DNA from: Verrucomicrobiia bacterium
GTDB taxonomy: Bacteria; Verrucomicrobiota; Verrucomicrobiia; Limisphaerales; Pedosphaeraceae
Reading direction: 5' to 3'
Length of the DNA: 64,000 nt
NCBI GenBank assembly: GCA_036268055.1
Contig: DATAUW010000017.1
Coordinates: forward strand, 528,403-592,402
This document shows positions 55,089-63,950 of the stretch, piece after piece (within the stretch, counting starts at the first letter, position 1; every line of letters begins with the position of its first letter). A program made the translations under genes and the position numbers. Under the pieces are notes generated by a model. It did no database searches. It was not told where the DNA came from and was given only the letters and a program-made list of their open reading frames with translations.

Positions 55089-56159
55089 GTGCCCGAAAAC
55101 CCGACATCCGATGCCAGCACTCCGGCGACGCCTCACAAACGGCGCGTCCGTTACCGTGGCACGCACCCGCGCCGGTTCGCCGATAAATATAAGGAACAAA
55201 ATCCCGACCGCTATGTTGCCGATGTCCAAAAGGTGATCGCCAGCGGCAAGACGCCCGCCGGGACGCATCGCCCAATATGTGTCCGCGAAATACTGAAAAT
55301 CCTTGCGCCGAAGCCGGGCGAGATGGCCGTGGATTGTACGCTGGGTTACGGCGGTCACGCCCGCGAAATCATTCCCTGCATTCTCCCCGGCGGCCGCTTG
55401 CTTGGATTGGACGTGGATCCGATCGAACTTCCGCGCACCGAAGCCCGATTACGCGCGCTCGGCTTTCCGCCAGAGTCTTTGCTCGTGCGCCGAACGAATT
55501 ACGCCGGTCTTCCGCAAGCGCTGGCAGCAGAAAATATTGCGGCGGCAGACATGGTATTGGCGGACCTCGGTGTTTCGTCCATGCAGATTGACAATCCTGA
55601 GCGCGGGTTTTCGTTCAAGCTCGATGGTCCGCTCGATTTGCGCATGAATCCTCAACGGGGACAGCCTGCATCCGCGTTGCTTGGCAATATTGATGCCGCC
55701 GCGCTCGCGCAAATTTTCGCCGAGAATTCTGACGAGCCTTACGCGCGAGTCATTGCCGAACATCTTTGCCGTGTTCGCAGCACAAAGCCCATCGCCACCA
55801 CCAAATCGCTGGCGCAGCACGTTCACGCTGCCTTGCGTCCCACGCGCCGGGGTGAAACGGAAATTGAATTGAGCACGCGCCGCGTTTTCCAGGCATTGCG
55901 CATCGCCGTCAACGATGAGTTCAATGCCCTCGAAACTTTTCTGCGCCAGCTTCTTGATTGCCTCAAGCCCGGTGGCCGGGTCGCGATTTTGACTTTCCAT
56001 TCCGGCGAAGACCGGCGCGTAAAAAAATCTTTCCAGTCTTCTGAACAAAGCGGCGCTTATGCCCGCATCGCCCGCGAGGTCATACGTCCCACGTCGGAAG
56101 AAGTTCGCGCCAACCCGCGCGCCTCGAGCGCCAAACTTCGCTGGGCCATTCGCGCGTAA
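55089..56159 (+). CDS. rsmH: 16S rRNA m4C1402 methyltransferase RsmH
   Basis: 356 residues. Methylates N4 of C1402 in 16S rRNA (formerly MraW). Motif I is VDCTLGYGGHAREI (81-94), and ADLGVSSMQIDNPERGFSF with DLRMNP is diagnostic. C-terminal SGEDRRVKKSF is present. An unusually long N-terminal extension of about 50 charged residues (TPHKRRVRYRGTHPRRF) precedes the canonical core. GTG start at 55089. In most bacteria rsmH sits in the mraZ-rsmH-ftsL cell-division cluster; here it is alone, near a SET-domain gene. Confidence 0.96.
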   Translation: MPENPTSDASTPATPHKRRVRYRGTHPRRFADKYKEQNPDRYVADVQKVIASGKTPAGTHRPICVREILKILAPKPGEMAVDCTLGYGGHAREIIPCILPGGRLLGLDVDPIELPRTEARLRALGFPPESLLVRRTNYAGLPQALAAENIAAADMVLADLGVSSMQIDNPERGFSFKLDGPLDLRMNPQRGQPASALLGNIDAAALAQIFAENSDEPYARVIAEHLCRVRSTKPIATTKSLAQHVHAALRPTRRGETEIELSTRRVFQALRIAVNDEFNALETFLRQLLDCLKPGGRVAILTFHSGEDRRVKKSFQSSEQSGAYARIAREVIRPTSEEVRANPRASSAKLRWAIRA

Positions 56160-56207
56160 GTTTCAGGAACTATTGTCGAAAGTTTTGCGAGCAGCTATAT
56201 TGCTTTT

Positions 56208-56654
56208 ATGCAGTCGGAATCATGGATTCATTTTAATAACTCGGCGATTCACGGGACGGGTGGATTTGCGCGCGCGGCCATTCCTTCGGGGACGCAGCTT
56301 ATCGAATATCTCGGACGGAAGATTGACAAGACCGAATCGCTGCGCCAATGCGAGTTGGACAATCCCTACATTTTTACGATCAATGACGAATATGATCTCG
56401 ATGGGAATGTGGATTGGAACCCCGCGCGGTTGCTGAATCACAGTTGCTCGCCGAACGCCGAGGCGGAACAGGACGGCGAACGCATCTGGATCGTGGCGAT
56501 TCGCGATATTGCCGCGGGCGAGGAAATCACTTTCAATTACAATTACGATCTTGTGGACTACAAGGAGCATCCCTGCCAATGCGGCTCCGCGAATTGCGTC
56601 GGCTACATCATCGCGGAGGAATTTTTTGATACCATCCGAGGCCGCGCCGGCTAA
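56208..56654 (+). CDS. SET-domain protein (lysine methyltransferase fold)
   Basis: 148 residues, almost the bare SET core: GGFARAAIPSGTQLIEYLGRKI, the NHSCSPNAE pseudoknot motif (77-85), GEEITFNYNYD (104-114), and a post-SET C-x-C-x4-C (C123, C125, C130) zinc site. In eukaryotes these methylate histone lysines. Bacterial members act on other proteins or are of unknown target; here the target is unknown. ATG at 56208. It follows rsmH by 48 bases in the same direction. Confidence 0.9.
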   Translation: MQSESWIHFNNSAIHGTGGFARAAIPSGTQLIEYLGRKIDKTESLRQCELDNPYIFTINDEYDLDGNVDWNPARLLNHSCSPNAEAEQDGERIWIVAIRDIAAGEEITFNYNYDLVDYKEHPCQCGSANCVGYIIAEEFFDTIRGRAG

Positions 56655-57706
56655 GGCTTTTTGTCGAAATATAATTCCGCGACTTTCTTCGCGAGCGTGG
56701 AAGCGATTTGTTCGTCCGTGTTGCTCAAGATAATCACGGCCAACGCATCGTCAGGAAAGCGTTGGATCGCAGCCGAAAATCCCGAGGTCGCGCCGTTGTG
56801 TCCGATGCTTTTGTGGCCTTTGTAAGGATCGAGAAACCAGCCGAAACCGTAGTTCTTTATTTTGCCGTCGTTGAGTTTCGCTGGCGTCCACATTGCTTGC
56901 TTGCTCGCGGCGGTGAGCAGCGCATCGCCATTCAGAGCGGCGTCCCACTTCGCCATGTCCGCGACGGTCGAGACGATTGCGCCCGCCGAAAATATATCGG
57001 TCAAATCATAATCGCGATTAATGGATACGTGGTTGGTCAATTCGTAACCTGAGGCGCGGTTTAGAATGACCACGTGGGGATTGCGATCACGCGTGGCCTC
57101 CATGCCGAGCGGTTTGAAAATCCGTTCGCGCTGAAATTCCCAGTAATTCGTGCCGCTCACATTCTCGATGATGTAACCCAAAAGGCTGAAGCCGGAGTTG
57201 CAATAAGACCATTTATCGCCGGGCTGAAACGCGAGCGGATATTTGCCGATCTCGCGAATAAATTGTGCCTGCGTGAGATGTCTTCGCAATTCAAATCCGT
57301 CGAGCCCGGTGTAATTCGTGATGCCAGATGTGTGCGTGAGCAGATGCCGCACGGTGATGTTGGACCAACTCGCGGGGGTGTCTTTCAGGTGCGCGCTGAT
57401 TTTGTCGTCGAGCGACAGCTTGCCGTCCTGCGCGAGCAGAAGAATTCCCGCAGCGGTGAATTGCTTGGTCACTGAACCGATTTCATAAACGGTGTTCGTG
57501 GTGGCGGGGACGTTGAGTTCGAGATTCGCCACGCCGTAACCCGCCGCTTTCACTTGCCGTCCGGATTTTATTACCATCAAGGACAAGCCCGCGATCTGGT
57601 GCTTTTGCATTTCCGATTGGAGAAATGTGTCGGCTTCGTCGGCAAAACTCACGGTTGGCGCGAGCAGAATGGCGAATCCGAGCAGCGTGCAAAATAATCG
57701 CTTCAT
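56651..57706 (-). CDS. Secreted serine hydrolase, class C beta-lactamase/PBP family
   Basis: 351 residues with signal peptide (LFCTLLGFAILLAPTVSFA). The serine-hydrolase motifs are present: S-V-T-K (Ser78, Lys81 in GSVTKQF), YCNSGF as the Y-x-N motif, and HNGATSGF in place of the usual K-[TS]-G. This is the broad PF00144 family that includes AmpC, D-aminopeptidases and esterases; enzyme specificity cannot be assigned. ATG at 57706 begins the signal; an upstream frame extends to 57799. Its end overlaps the SET-domain gene's stop by 4 bases on the opposite strand. Confidence 0.88.
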   Translation of the reverse strand: MKRLFCTLLGFAILLAPTVSFADEADTFLQSEMQKHQIAGLSLMVIKSGRQVKAAGYGVANLELNVPATTNTVYEIGSVTKQFTAAGILLLAQDGKLSLDDKISAHLKDTPASWSNITVRHLLTHTSGITNYTGLDGFELRRHLTQAQFIREIGKYPLAFQPGDKWSYCNSGFSLLGYIIENVSGTNYWEFQRERIFKPLGMEATRDRNPHVVILNRASGYELTNHVSINRDYDLTDIFSAGAIVSTVADMAKWDAALNGDALLTAASKQAMWTPAKLNDGKIKNYGFGWFLDPYKGHKSIGHNGATSGFSAAIQRFPDDALAVIILSNTDEQIASTLAKKVAELYFDKKP

Positions 57707-57977
57707 GTTAGATTGATAGCGAGTAACCGGGCGGTGCGCCATCGTGAATTTGGCGGTGATTTTGATTGGGTGAACAGTGCACGAGTTATTCACAAACATT
57801 CATTTTTCCTTGCCAGAACTTGAGTGTGGTTGCTTAGTTGTTTTGGCATGCGTGCGATGCCACTTGACGTGCATAACGATTTGAAATGGACCGCGGACCG
57901 GAAGTGCCGGCCGGGAATGAAAGCGGCGATGCGAGGGATTCTTTCCTGCCGCGCAAATCTGGTGGTGTAATTCTCCA

Positions 57978-59981
57978 ATGGAAAACGCGCCGCTGAAAAT
58001 TTTGCTGATCGAGAGCGATCCGGAATTCGCCTGGCTCATCGAGGGGATGCTTAAGGAAGCCAAGGGTGCGACGTTTGATCTGGTTTCATTCGCCCATTTT
58101 GAGGAAGGGCTCACCTGTCTCATGGAAGGCGTGTTCGACCTTGCCCTGATTGATCTTTCGCTGCCGGACGGCGCGGGCCTGGCGAATATCGAGCGCGCCC
58201 AGGCGGAGGCAGTGCGGGTCCCCATCATTGTGCTCGGCCACGTGGATGATGAAGCCGTGGCGATTGAAGCGGTGCATGTCGGCGCGCAGGATTATTTGCT
58301 CAAAAGCCAGTTGAACCCGCAACTGCTGGGCCGCGCCATCCGCTACGCCATCGAACGCCAGCGCGCAGACGCCGCGTTGCTGGAAGCCGAGGAAAAATAT
58401 CGCGGCATCTTCGAACATATTGTTGAAGGAATTTTTCAGACCACGCCCGACGGGCATTACATCAGCGCCAACGCCGCGCTTGCGCGCATTTATGGTTATG
58501 GTTCGCCGGCGGAATTGATGGCCAGCGTCAAGGACATCGGGCGCAAGTTGTATGTCGAACCTGGCCGCCGCGCGGAATTCATCAAGCTCATGCAGGAGCA
58601 TGATACGGTGACGGATTTTGAATCGCGCATTTATCGCAAGGACGGCAGCATCATCTGGATCGCGGAAAATGTGCGCGCCATCCGCGATGCGTGGAAACAA
58701 CTGCTTTATTACGAAGGGACGGTCGAGGACATCACGCAGCGAAAACGGGCCGAGGAAAATTTGCGCCAATCGGAAGCGCTTTATCATTCGCTGGTCGAGA
58801 CGCTGCCGCAAAATATTTTTCGCAAGGACAAGGAAGGCCATTTCACGTTCGTGAACCAGCTTTTTTGCGCGGCGTTGAAAAAGCCCGCGTCCGAAATCAT
58901 CGGCAGGACGGATTTTGATTTGTTCCCGCGCGAACTGGCGGAGAAATACCAGAAAGACGATCTCGCGGTGATGGAGCAGAATAAAAATTTTGAGACCGTC
59001 GAGGAGCATCAGCCGCCGGAGGGTGAAAAAATTTATGTGCAGGTGGTCAAGACCCCGCTCCACGATGCGCATGGCAAGATCATCGGTTTGCAGGGAATTT
59101 TTTGGGACATCTCCGAACGGCGGCGGGCTGAGGAACAAGTCCGCCTCGCCTCGGCCGAACTGGCGCGCAGCCGCGAAGCCTTGCGCAAAAAAAATGCGGA
59201 GATGGAAGACGATCTCAAGATGGCGCGTGAGATCCAACAGACGATGCTCCCGCAGCAATTTCCCACGTTCCCGAAATCCGCCGAGCCGCGCGACAGCCGG
59301 TTTCGTTTTTCGTATCGCTATCTGCCGACGGGCACGGTGGGCGGCGATTATTTCAATGTGCTCTCGCTGTCGGACACTGAGGCGGGAGTTTTTATTTGCG
59401 ATGTGATGGGGCACGGTGTTCGCTCCGCGCTAGTCGCGGCGATGGTCCGCGCATTGGTCGAGGAAATCAAATCAGTCAGCGGCGATCCGGGAAAACTGCT
59501 GGCGCAACTCAATCGCGACCTTTGCGCCATCCTGAAACAAACCGGTTCGCCCACGCTCATCACGGCCTTTTATCTCACGGCGGATTCCATCACCGGCCGT
59601 TTGCGCTACGCCAACGCGGGCCATCCCAAGCCCTTTGTCATTCATCGCAACTCCGGCAAGCTGGAATTGCTCGCGAACCGCACCGCCAAAAGCAATCCCG
59701 CGCTCGGCCTCTTTTCTGACGCGCAATATCCCACGTCGGAAAGCCAGTTGGCTCCCGGCGATTTGGTGATGCTCTTCACGGACGGCCTTTACGAAGTTGA
59801 AAATGCGGACGGCCAGCTTTATACCCACGAAATGCTGGTCGAGGCGGTGAGCAAGCGGACGCAAATGCCGGCGGCGGAGTTATTCGATTCGTTGCTGGCG
59901 GAAATCCGGGCGTTCGCGCAGAACGCGGATTTCGTGGATGATGTTTGCCTGGTCGGCATGGAAGTCGCCGAGGTCAAATAG
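57978..59981 (+). CDS. REC-PAS-PAS-PP2C response regulator (RsbU-like phosphatase)
   Basis: 667 residues: receiver domain (1-125, phospho-Asp in LALIDLSLPDGAG), two PAS domains (about 140-265, 275-400, EKYRGIFEHIVEGIFQTTPDG and YHSLVETLPQNIFRKDKEGHF), a coiled coil (SREALRKKNAEMEDDLKMAREIQQTM), and a C-terminal SpoIIE/PP2C domain (GGDYFNVLSLSDTEAGVFICDVMGHGVRSALVAAM, YANAGHP, LFTDGLYEVEN, DDVCLVGME). It probably dephosphorylates an anti-sigma antagonist after phosphorelay input. ATG at 57978. A convergent Hsp15 gene stops 3 bases away. Confidence 0.94.
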   Translation: MENAPLKILLIESDPEFAWLIEGMLKEAKGATFDLVSFAHFEEGLTCLMEGVFDLALIDLSLPDGAGLANIERAQAEAVRVPIIVLGHVDDEAVAIEAVHVGAQDYLLKSQLNPQLLGRAIRYAIERQRADAALLEAEEKYRGIFEHIVEGIFQTTPDGHYISANAALARIYGYGSPAELMASVKDIGRKLYVEPGRRAEFIKLMQEHDTVTDFESRIYRKDGSIIWIAENVRAIRDAWKQLLYYEGTVEDITQRKRAEENLRQSEALYHSLVETLPQNIFRKDKEGHFTFVNQLFCAALKKPASEIIGRTDFDLFPRELAEKYQKDDLAVMEQNKNFETVEEHQPPEGEKIYVQVVKTPLHDAHGKIIGLQGIFWDISERRRAEEQVRLASAELARSREALRKKNAEMEDDLKMAREIQQTMLPQQFPTFPKSAEPRDSRFRFSYRYLPTGTVGGDYFNVLSLSDTEAGVFICDVMGHGVRSALVAAMVRALVEEIKSVSGDPGKLLAQLNRDLCAILKQTGSPTLITAFYLTADSITGRLRYANAGHPKPFVIHRNSGKLELLANRTAKSNPALGLFSDAQYPTSESQLAPGDLVMLFTDGLYEVENADGQLYTHEMLVEAVSKRTQMPAAELFDSLLAEIRAFAQNADFVDDVCLVGMEVAEVK

Positions 59982-59984
59982 GCG

Positions 59985-60365
59985 CTACAAAATTTCGTCG
60001 AGCTTTTTCAAATCGCGGCGGTCTTTTTTCGTAGGACGCCCTGCGCCTTTGGGTCGGAAGAAAAGCGGCTGGAGCACTGGTTCGCGTTTCTTCTCGTACT
60101 CGGAAGCGGGCGTGAGGTCTTCAGCAAATTGCTTCACTGCCGACGCGCCGACGCGCCGTTCCAGCAAGCCCAAAACTTTGGTCGTGCGCGTGAGGTCGCC
60201 GGTCTGTGCGACGACGAGTTCATTAATACGGACTTCGCGCGAGGGTTTGAGAGGCTGGCCATTGATCGTGACGCGTCCGTTGCGGCAGGCGTCCGCAGCG
60301 AGAGTGCGCGTCTTGTAAATCCGCACCGCCCAAAGCCACTTGTCAATGCGCACGCCGGACGTCAT
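59985..60365 (-). CDS. S4-domain RNA-binding protein (Hsp15/HslR-like)
   Basis: 126 residues, with an N-terminal S4 domain (VRIDKWLWAVRIYKTRTLAADACRNGRVTINGQPLKPSREVRINE) and a basic C-terminal tail (GRPTKKDRRDLKKL). Hsp15-like proteins rescue 50S subunits carrying nascent chains after heat stress by binding peptidyl-tRNA. ATG at 60365 is chosen; a TTG one codon upstream is also possible. Nothing links it to its neighbours in an operon. Confidence 0.9.
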   Translation of the reverse strand: MTSGVRIDKWLWAVRIYKTRTLAADACRNGRVTINGQPLKPSREVRINELVVAQTGDLTRTTKVLGLLERRVGASAVKQFAEDLTPASEYEKKREPVLQPLFFRPKGAGRPTKKDRRDLKKLDEIL

Positions 60366-60436
60366 CAAAAAAGGAGTGCGCCAAAAGTTGAGCGAAGGAA
60401 ATTCATTCGGGAAATCTCAACCGCGATTTCGGCGGT

Positions 60437-61300
60437 TCAATGAATGCTCAACGACGTGGGCGCCATCACGTTCGTGCGTCCCATCGGCATGGGCATGGCA
60501 GTCGTCGTGGGCATCGAGGGAAATGCCTGGGTCAAAACTTTTGCGAGCGAATCAATCTGTTCGTCGGTCAACGGGCCACCCTTGGCCGTGCTGAACGCGG
60601 GCATCATGCTGTGGGGCTTGCCGTCGCTGATGATCAAATGCCAGTAGCCGTAGAAGGTCGGATGATTCAACACGTGCAAATCGGGGACCATGGTGGCGCG
60701 CGGTTTGGCTTCATGGCAAATGCCGCAAGCCGCCGCGTAAAGCGGTTTGCCCATGAGCCCCCGCGTTGGCTCGACGTGACACTTGGCGCAAGCGCCCTTG
60801 AAAACCGCCTGGGGATCGGCGGCGGCGATGGCATTATTGCGCACGCGCATCATCGCCATGTTTTCGGGCAGGGTGACCTTGACCGTCAGGACTTTCAGGA
60901 TTTGGTTGTTCGTCGAATAGACGGTGACGGTTTTGGTGAAGGCGCCGGATTTTCCCGCGAGATTGACCGAGACGCTGATGTCGCCATTGGTATGTGGCGC
61001 GAGAACCCACGGAGTGCTGGGGAGTTTGGCGGTGGTGCAACCGCAGGAAGGCTGCAAGCGGCCGATCGCCACGGATTCGTCCGAGACATTGGTGACTTTG
61101 AAAGTGAAATCGGCAGTCGGCTTCCCGGCTTCGGGCGTCAATTCCTTGATCAGCGAGTCGAAAGAGAGCGCGTCACCGGGTTTGGGAGTTTGGGCGAGGG
61201 GAGCGACTTGCGCGGATGCGGCGAAACCGACGAGAGACACCGTCGCAGAGATTAAAAAAATCGGCAAAAGAAAATGAATCAGGCGAGTGCGGGGTTGCAT
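60437..61300 (-). CDS. DUF1573-cytochrome c fusion protein
   Basis: 287 residues with a signal peptide (LIHFLLPIFLISATVSLVGFAASA). Residues about 45-150 are a DUF1573 Ig-like domain with the signature PSCGCTTAKL (Cys86, Cys88). The remaining part is a c-type cytochrome: heme motif CAKCH (171-175) and a second CGICH (192-196) only 21 residues later. A Met ligand candidate lies at MMPAF. DUF1573 alone is common in Bacteroidota and Verrucomicrobiota; joining it to closely spaced heme sites suggests periplasmic electron transfer or metal handling. ATG at 61300 preferred over an upstream frame to 61453. Confidence 0.85.
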   Translation of the reverse strand: MQPRTRLIHFLLPIFLISATVSLVGFAASAQVAPLAQTPKPGDALSFDSLIKELTPEAGKPTADFTFKVTNVSDESVAIGRLQPSCGCTTAKLPSTPWVLAPHTNGDISVSVNLAGKSGAFTKTVTVYSTNNQILKVLTVKVTLPENMAMMRVRNNAIAAADPQAVFKGACAKCHVEPTRGLMGKPLYAAACGICHEAKPRATMVPDLHVLNHPTFYGYWHLIISDGKPHSMMPAFSTAKGGPLTDEQIDSLAKVLTQAFPSMPTTTAMPMPMGRTNVMAPTSLSIH

Positions 61301-61416
61301 AAAATTTAGATTGAGTCTGAACTTACCAGCAGAAGGCGGCTCTGACGAGATTTTTTTGCGGAACAAAAGAGGTGAAAAAACGCCGAAACACACGAAGAAA
61401 ACAAAAAACCAGCCAG

Positions 61417-62319
61417 TTACTGAGTGGAAAAACTGGTGTGCTTGATCACCCAATCGAAATCAGCCGTGTCGCCGGTCGGAATGACAAAGGGCAGACCGGC
61501 GTTGTTTACGGGCCGAATTGTGCTGGCGGAGCGCCAACGATGAATCTCCGTATGGCCATCCGCAAAGGAAAAGCTGCCGCCGCCGTTGTGATAGGAAGCG
61601 GGAAGGTCAACCCACTCAGCCCGGCCACCTGCCGGTGGCGGCGTATCGAGAAAATAACCGTCGTCAATACTGTCCGGATGTTCATCGAGAAAAACAAAAA
61701 TGGATGAAGCATCGCGAAAGTCCGATTCCTTCACGAATTGTTGAAAACCGGGGTTATTGATGTTGCCGCCGTTTTGCAAAACAATACCAGGATCACCCAC
61801 CATTGCATTCATGGACATGCTCCGAACCCGCGCGGTCCAGCCGGCGGCTTTTTGGACATCGCTCAGGAAATGGTCAGCCGGGCAATGATAGATATTGGCG
61901 GAGTAACTTGCGTAAGGCGCAAGGATGGATTGGGTGATGAAATTCTGATTGGTATTTCCGGGAGTCAATTCCCAATCCATCACATTATTGATCCAATTCG
62001 GATTAATCGTCGGGGCGAAACTGCGCTGCTGCATGTTGGGACTGAGATTGTAAGCGAGGCTGCTGTTGTTTTCGCTCGAATACATCGTCCATGCGAAGGA
62101 AAGCTGGCGGCTGTTGCCCATGCAGAGAATCGCCTGCGCGCGCGCCCGGGAACGATTTAAAGCGGGGAGCAAAAGTGCGGCGAGAACCGCAAAGATGCCG
62201 ACAACGAACATCAGTTCGATCAGGGTGAAGCCACGGTTTTGAAGATTTCTGGAAAAAAAGCGGGAAGGCCCAACCTTGGAGGTTTGGCGGCCGAAAACTT
62301 CTTTGAAGCAAGTGGTCAC
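61417..62319 (-). CDS. Type IV-like prepilin with H-x9-DG C-terminal motif
   Basis: 300 residues, with prepilin signal RGFTLIELMFVVGIFAVLAALLLPAL (about 29-54). The mature part is beta-rich and ends with HNGGGSFSFADGHTE, fitting H-x9-DG. It has two Cys early (AQAILCMGN and IYHCPADH) as in related prepilins. GTG start at 62319. The gene stands apart from other prepilin loci; its promoter lies in the 145-base spacer up to 62465. Confidence 0.92.
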   Translation of the reverse strand: MTTCFKEVFGRQTSKVGPSRFFSRNLQNRGFTLIELMFVVGIFAVLAALLLPALNRSRARAQAILCMGNSRQLSFAWTMYSSENNSSLAYNLSPNMQQRSFAPTINPNWINNVMDWELTPGNTNQNFITQSILAPYASYSANIYHCPADHFLSDVQKAAGWTARVRSMSMNAMVGDPGIVLQNGGNINNPGFQQFVKESDFRDASSIFVFLDEHPDSIDDGYFLDTPPPAGGRAEWVDLPASYHNGGGSFSFADGHTEIHRWRSASTIRPVNNAGLPFVIPTGDTADFDWVIKHTSFSTQ

Positions 62320-62465
62320 GGGACAAACGTCTGCTGAGTCCGATAAAACTACTCGAACCCGTCACTTATGTAAAGAATACTTTCACAGAAAAAATCGTCG
62401 GTTTTTAGGCAGTTTTTGACAAAAATCCAGCATCCGTACTTTTTTCCAGCGGTCTCGGCCACTCA

Positions 62466-63725
62466 TCACGTTCCGCAAAAACGCTCGAAGGCGCCGCCGA
62501 AAAGGTCTTTCACATCACGCTCGACTTCCGCGCGCGTGGTTTGCCAGCCGGTTTGCCCAAGCTCGGTGTATTTCTCGACCAGCACGCGGGCGATGATGCG
62601 GCGGCTGTGCTGCCATTTGTAAACCAGTTGATCCAGCACGCGCGCGTCGGAATGTTGCGGCGTAAAACTGAGGCCGAGCAATTCGATGCGCATGCGGGTG
62701 ATCTCCTCGATGAGCACGGGAATATTCGTGAACCACCAGCAACCGAAGATGTGGAGGTTGCGAAACTTCCGCGCGAGGACGCAAAGCTCGTGCTGGTTTT
62801 CGCGCGCGAGCACGGTGGTGAGAAATTTATTCCCGGGATTCTGCGCACAAAGGTTTTGCAGCGCGGTCAAGTCGGTGAGACCGACGCCATCGCCAGCCAA
62901 TTTGAGTTGGGGATTCACCGCGCGATTGACGCCGGGCATCAGCGCAAAAGGCAAACCGAAATCACGGCAATGCGGGAGGATGGCGTGCTCGATCAAATTC
63001 GCCGGGTCCGTTTTGGCGGGATAAGCGAAGTCGGGCGGCAATGAAACCATCAGGTAACGCGCGTTCATGCGTTTCGTCCAGTCTGCGAGAAAACGGCGGA
63101 CTTCGTCGTACGTTTTTTGCGCGCCGAGTTCGGGCGTCACGTGATAACCCCACTGCGCCAGCCGGGGTGCGGTTTCAATCCACGACAAGATGAGCGGATC
63201 AATCCGCAAAGCGGCGGTGAAGCGTTCGTCCCGGGAAAATCCGCGCTCCCACACCGGGCGTTCCGAATCATCGAAGGGCGAATTCGTCATGCAGATTTTG
63301 CTCACGCCGGCGAGTTGCATGCATTGGGTGATGTGCGCCTCGACCGTCTGAGCGGCGAACCATTTGCGCAAAGCGGGCAGGTCGCGTTTTTTTACGTCGA
63401 GACCGAAAGCGTGCAGCGTGGTCAGCACGCCGCGGCAGGCTTCCGAAATCGGCGAATGCTCGAGAAAAAGTTCCTGCCAGATGAGTTCGGCTTGCGCGGA
63501 TTTGGGGAGCGACCAGAATTTATCGTAAGGGAGCCGGTGTTGCCGAAACGATTCGGCCACGAGATAATGATAAACCAGCAAGTCATCAATGCCCCACAAA
63601 AGCAAATCGCCGAAGGCAGGTTCGTAAAGATGCGTATGAATGTCATAGACGGGCGTGCCGGCGACAATTTCTTCGACCTGCGCCGCAAAGGGAACGCGGC
63701 TCGCTTCAGACAAAATAGATTTCAT
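62466..63725 (-). CDS. Amidohydrolase-type protein related to glucuronate isomerase (UxaC-like)
   Basis: 419 residues of the amidohydrolase/TIM-barrel superfamily. The N-terminal metal motif is YDIHTHLY (His30, His32), typical of the glucuronate isomerase branch, followed by FGDLLLWGIDDLLVYHYLVAE and later IFGCWWFTNIPVLIEEI and LVYKWQHSRRI, which also fit UxaC. It would interconvert uronates and ketouronates, useful in breaking down pectin or alginate. Substrate not confirmed, and no uxaB, uxuA or kdgK gene is nearby. ATG at 63725. Confidence 0.8.
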   Translation of the reverse strand: MKSILSEASRVPFAAQVEEIVAGTPVYDIHTHLYEPAFGDLLLWGIDDLLVYHYLVAESFRQHRLPYDKFWSLPKSAQAELIWQELFLEHSPISEACRGVLTTLHAFGLDVKKRDLPALRKWFAAQTVEAHITQCMQLAGVSKICMTNSPFDDSERPVWERGFSRDERFTAALRIDPLILSWIETAPRLAQWGYHVTPELGAQKTYDEVRRFLADWTKRMNARYLMVSLPPDFAYPAKTDPANLIEHAILPHCRDFGLPFALMPGVNRAVNPQLKLAGDGVGLTDLTALQNLCAQNPGNKFLTTVLARENQHELCVLARKFRNLHIFGCWWFTNIPVLIEEITRMRIELLGLSFTPQHSDARVLDQLVYKWQHSRRIIARVLVEKYTELGQTGWQTTRAEVERDVKDLFGGAFERFCGT

Positions 63726-63850
63726 CAGGCTGGCACTTTAGAAAAAATCGCCGGTGGCTACCATATTAATTTGTGCGGGGCGGGGAACCATGATTCTAAT
63801 GAGAAGCGTGGGGCGAGCGGGTGAACGCCAGTTGCATACGGGAATTTCTT

Positions 63851-63950
63851 TCGTCCCTAGCGGGACTTGATTGGACACCAATTAAAACCCAGCCATAAAT
63901 GGCTGGGCTAAGGTCGGGCGTCCCTGCGGGACTTGGGACGGCTGCGCGGC
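63851..63950. repeat. Cluster of short palindromes (REP-like)
   Basis: A GTCCC/GGGAC hairpin (about 63853-63867), a perfect 9-bp inverted repeat CCCAGCCAT/ATGGCTGGG (63888-63907), and a second GTCCC/GGGAC hairpin (about 63920-63934) lie within 100 bases, outside any gene at the right edge. Variants of this CCCAGCCATAAATGGCTGGG form are familiar to me as dispersed repeats in many genomes, but copy number cannot be judged here. Confidence 0.55.

Noticed and set aside
58086..59414. Minus-strand open frame of 442 codons opposite the PP2C phosphatase
   Set aside because: Antisense to a gene with clear REC, PAS and PP2C motifs, and it shows no domain of its own.
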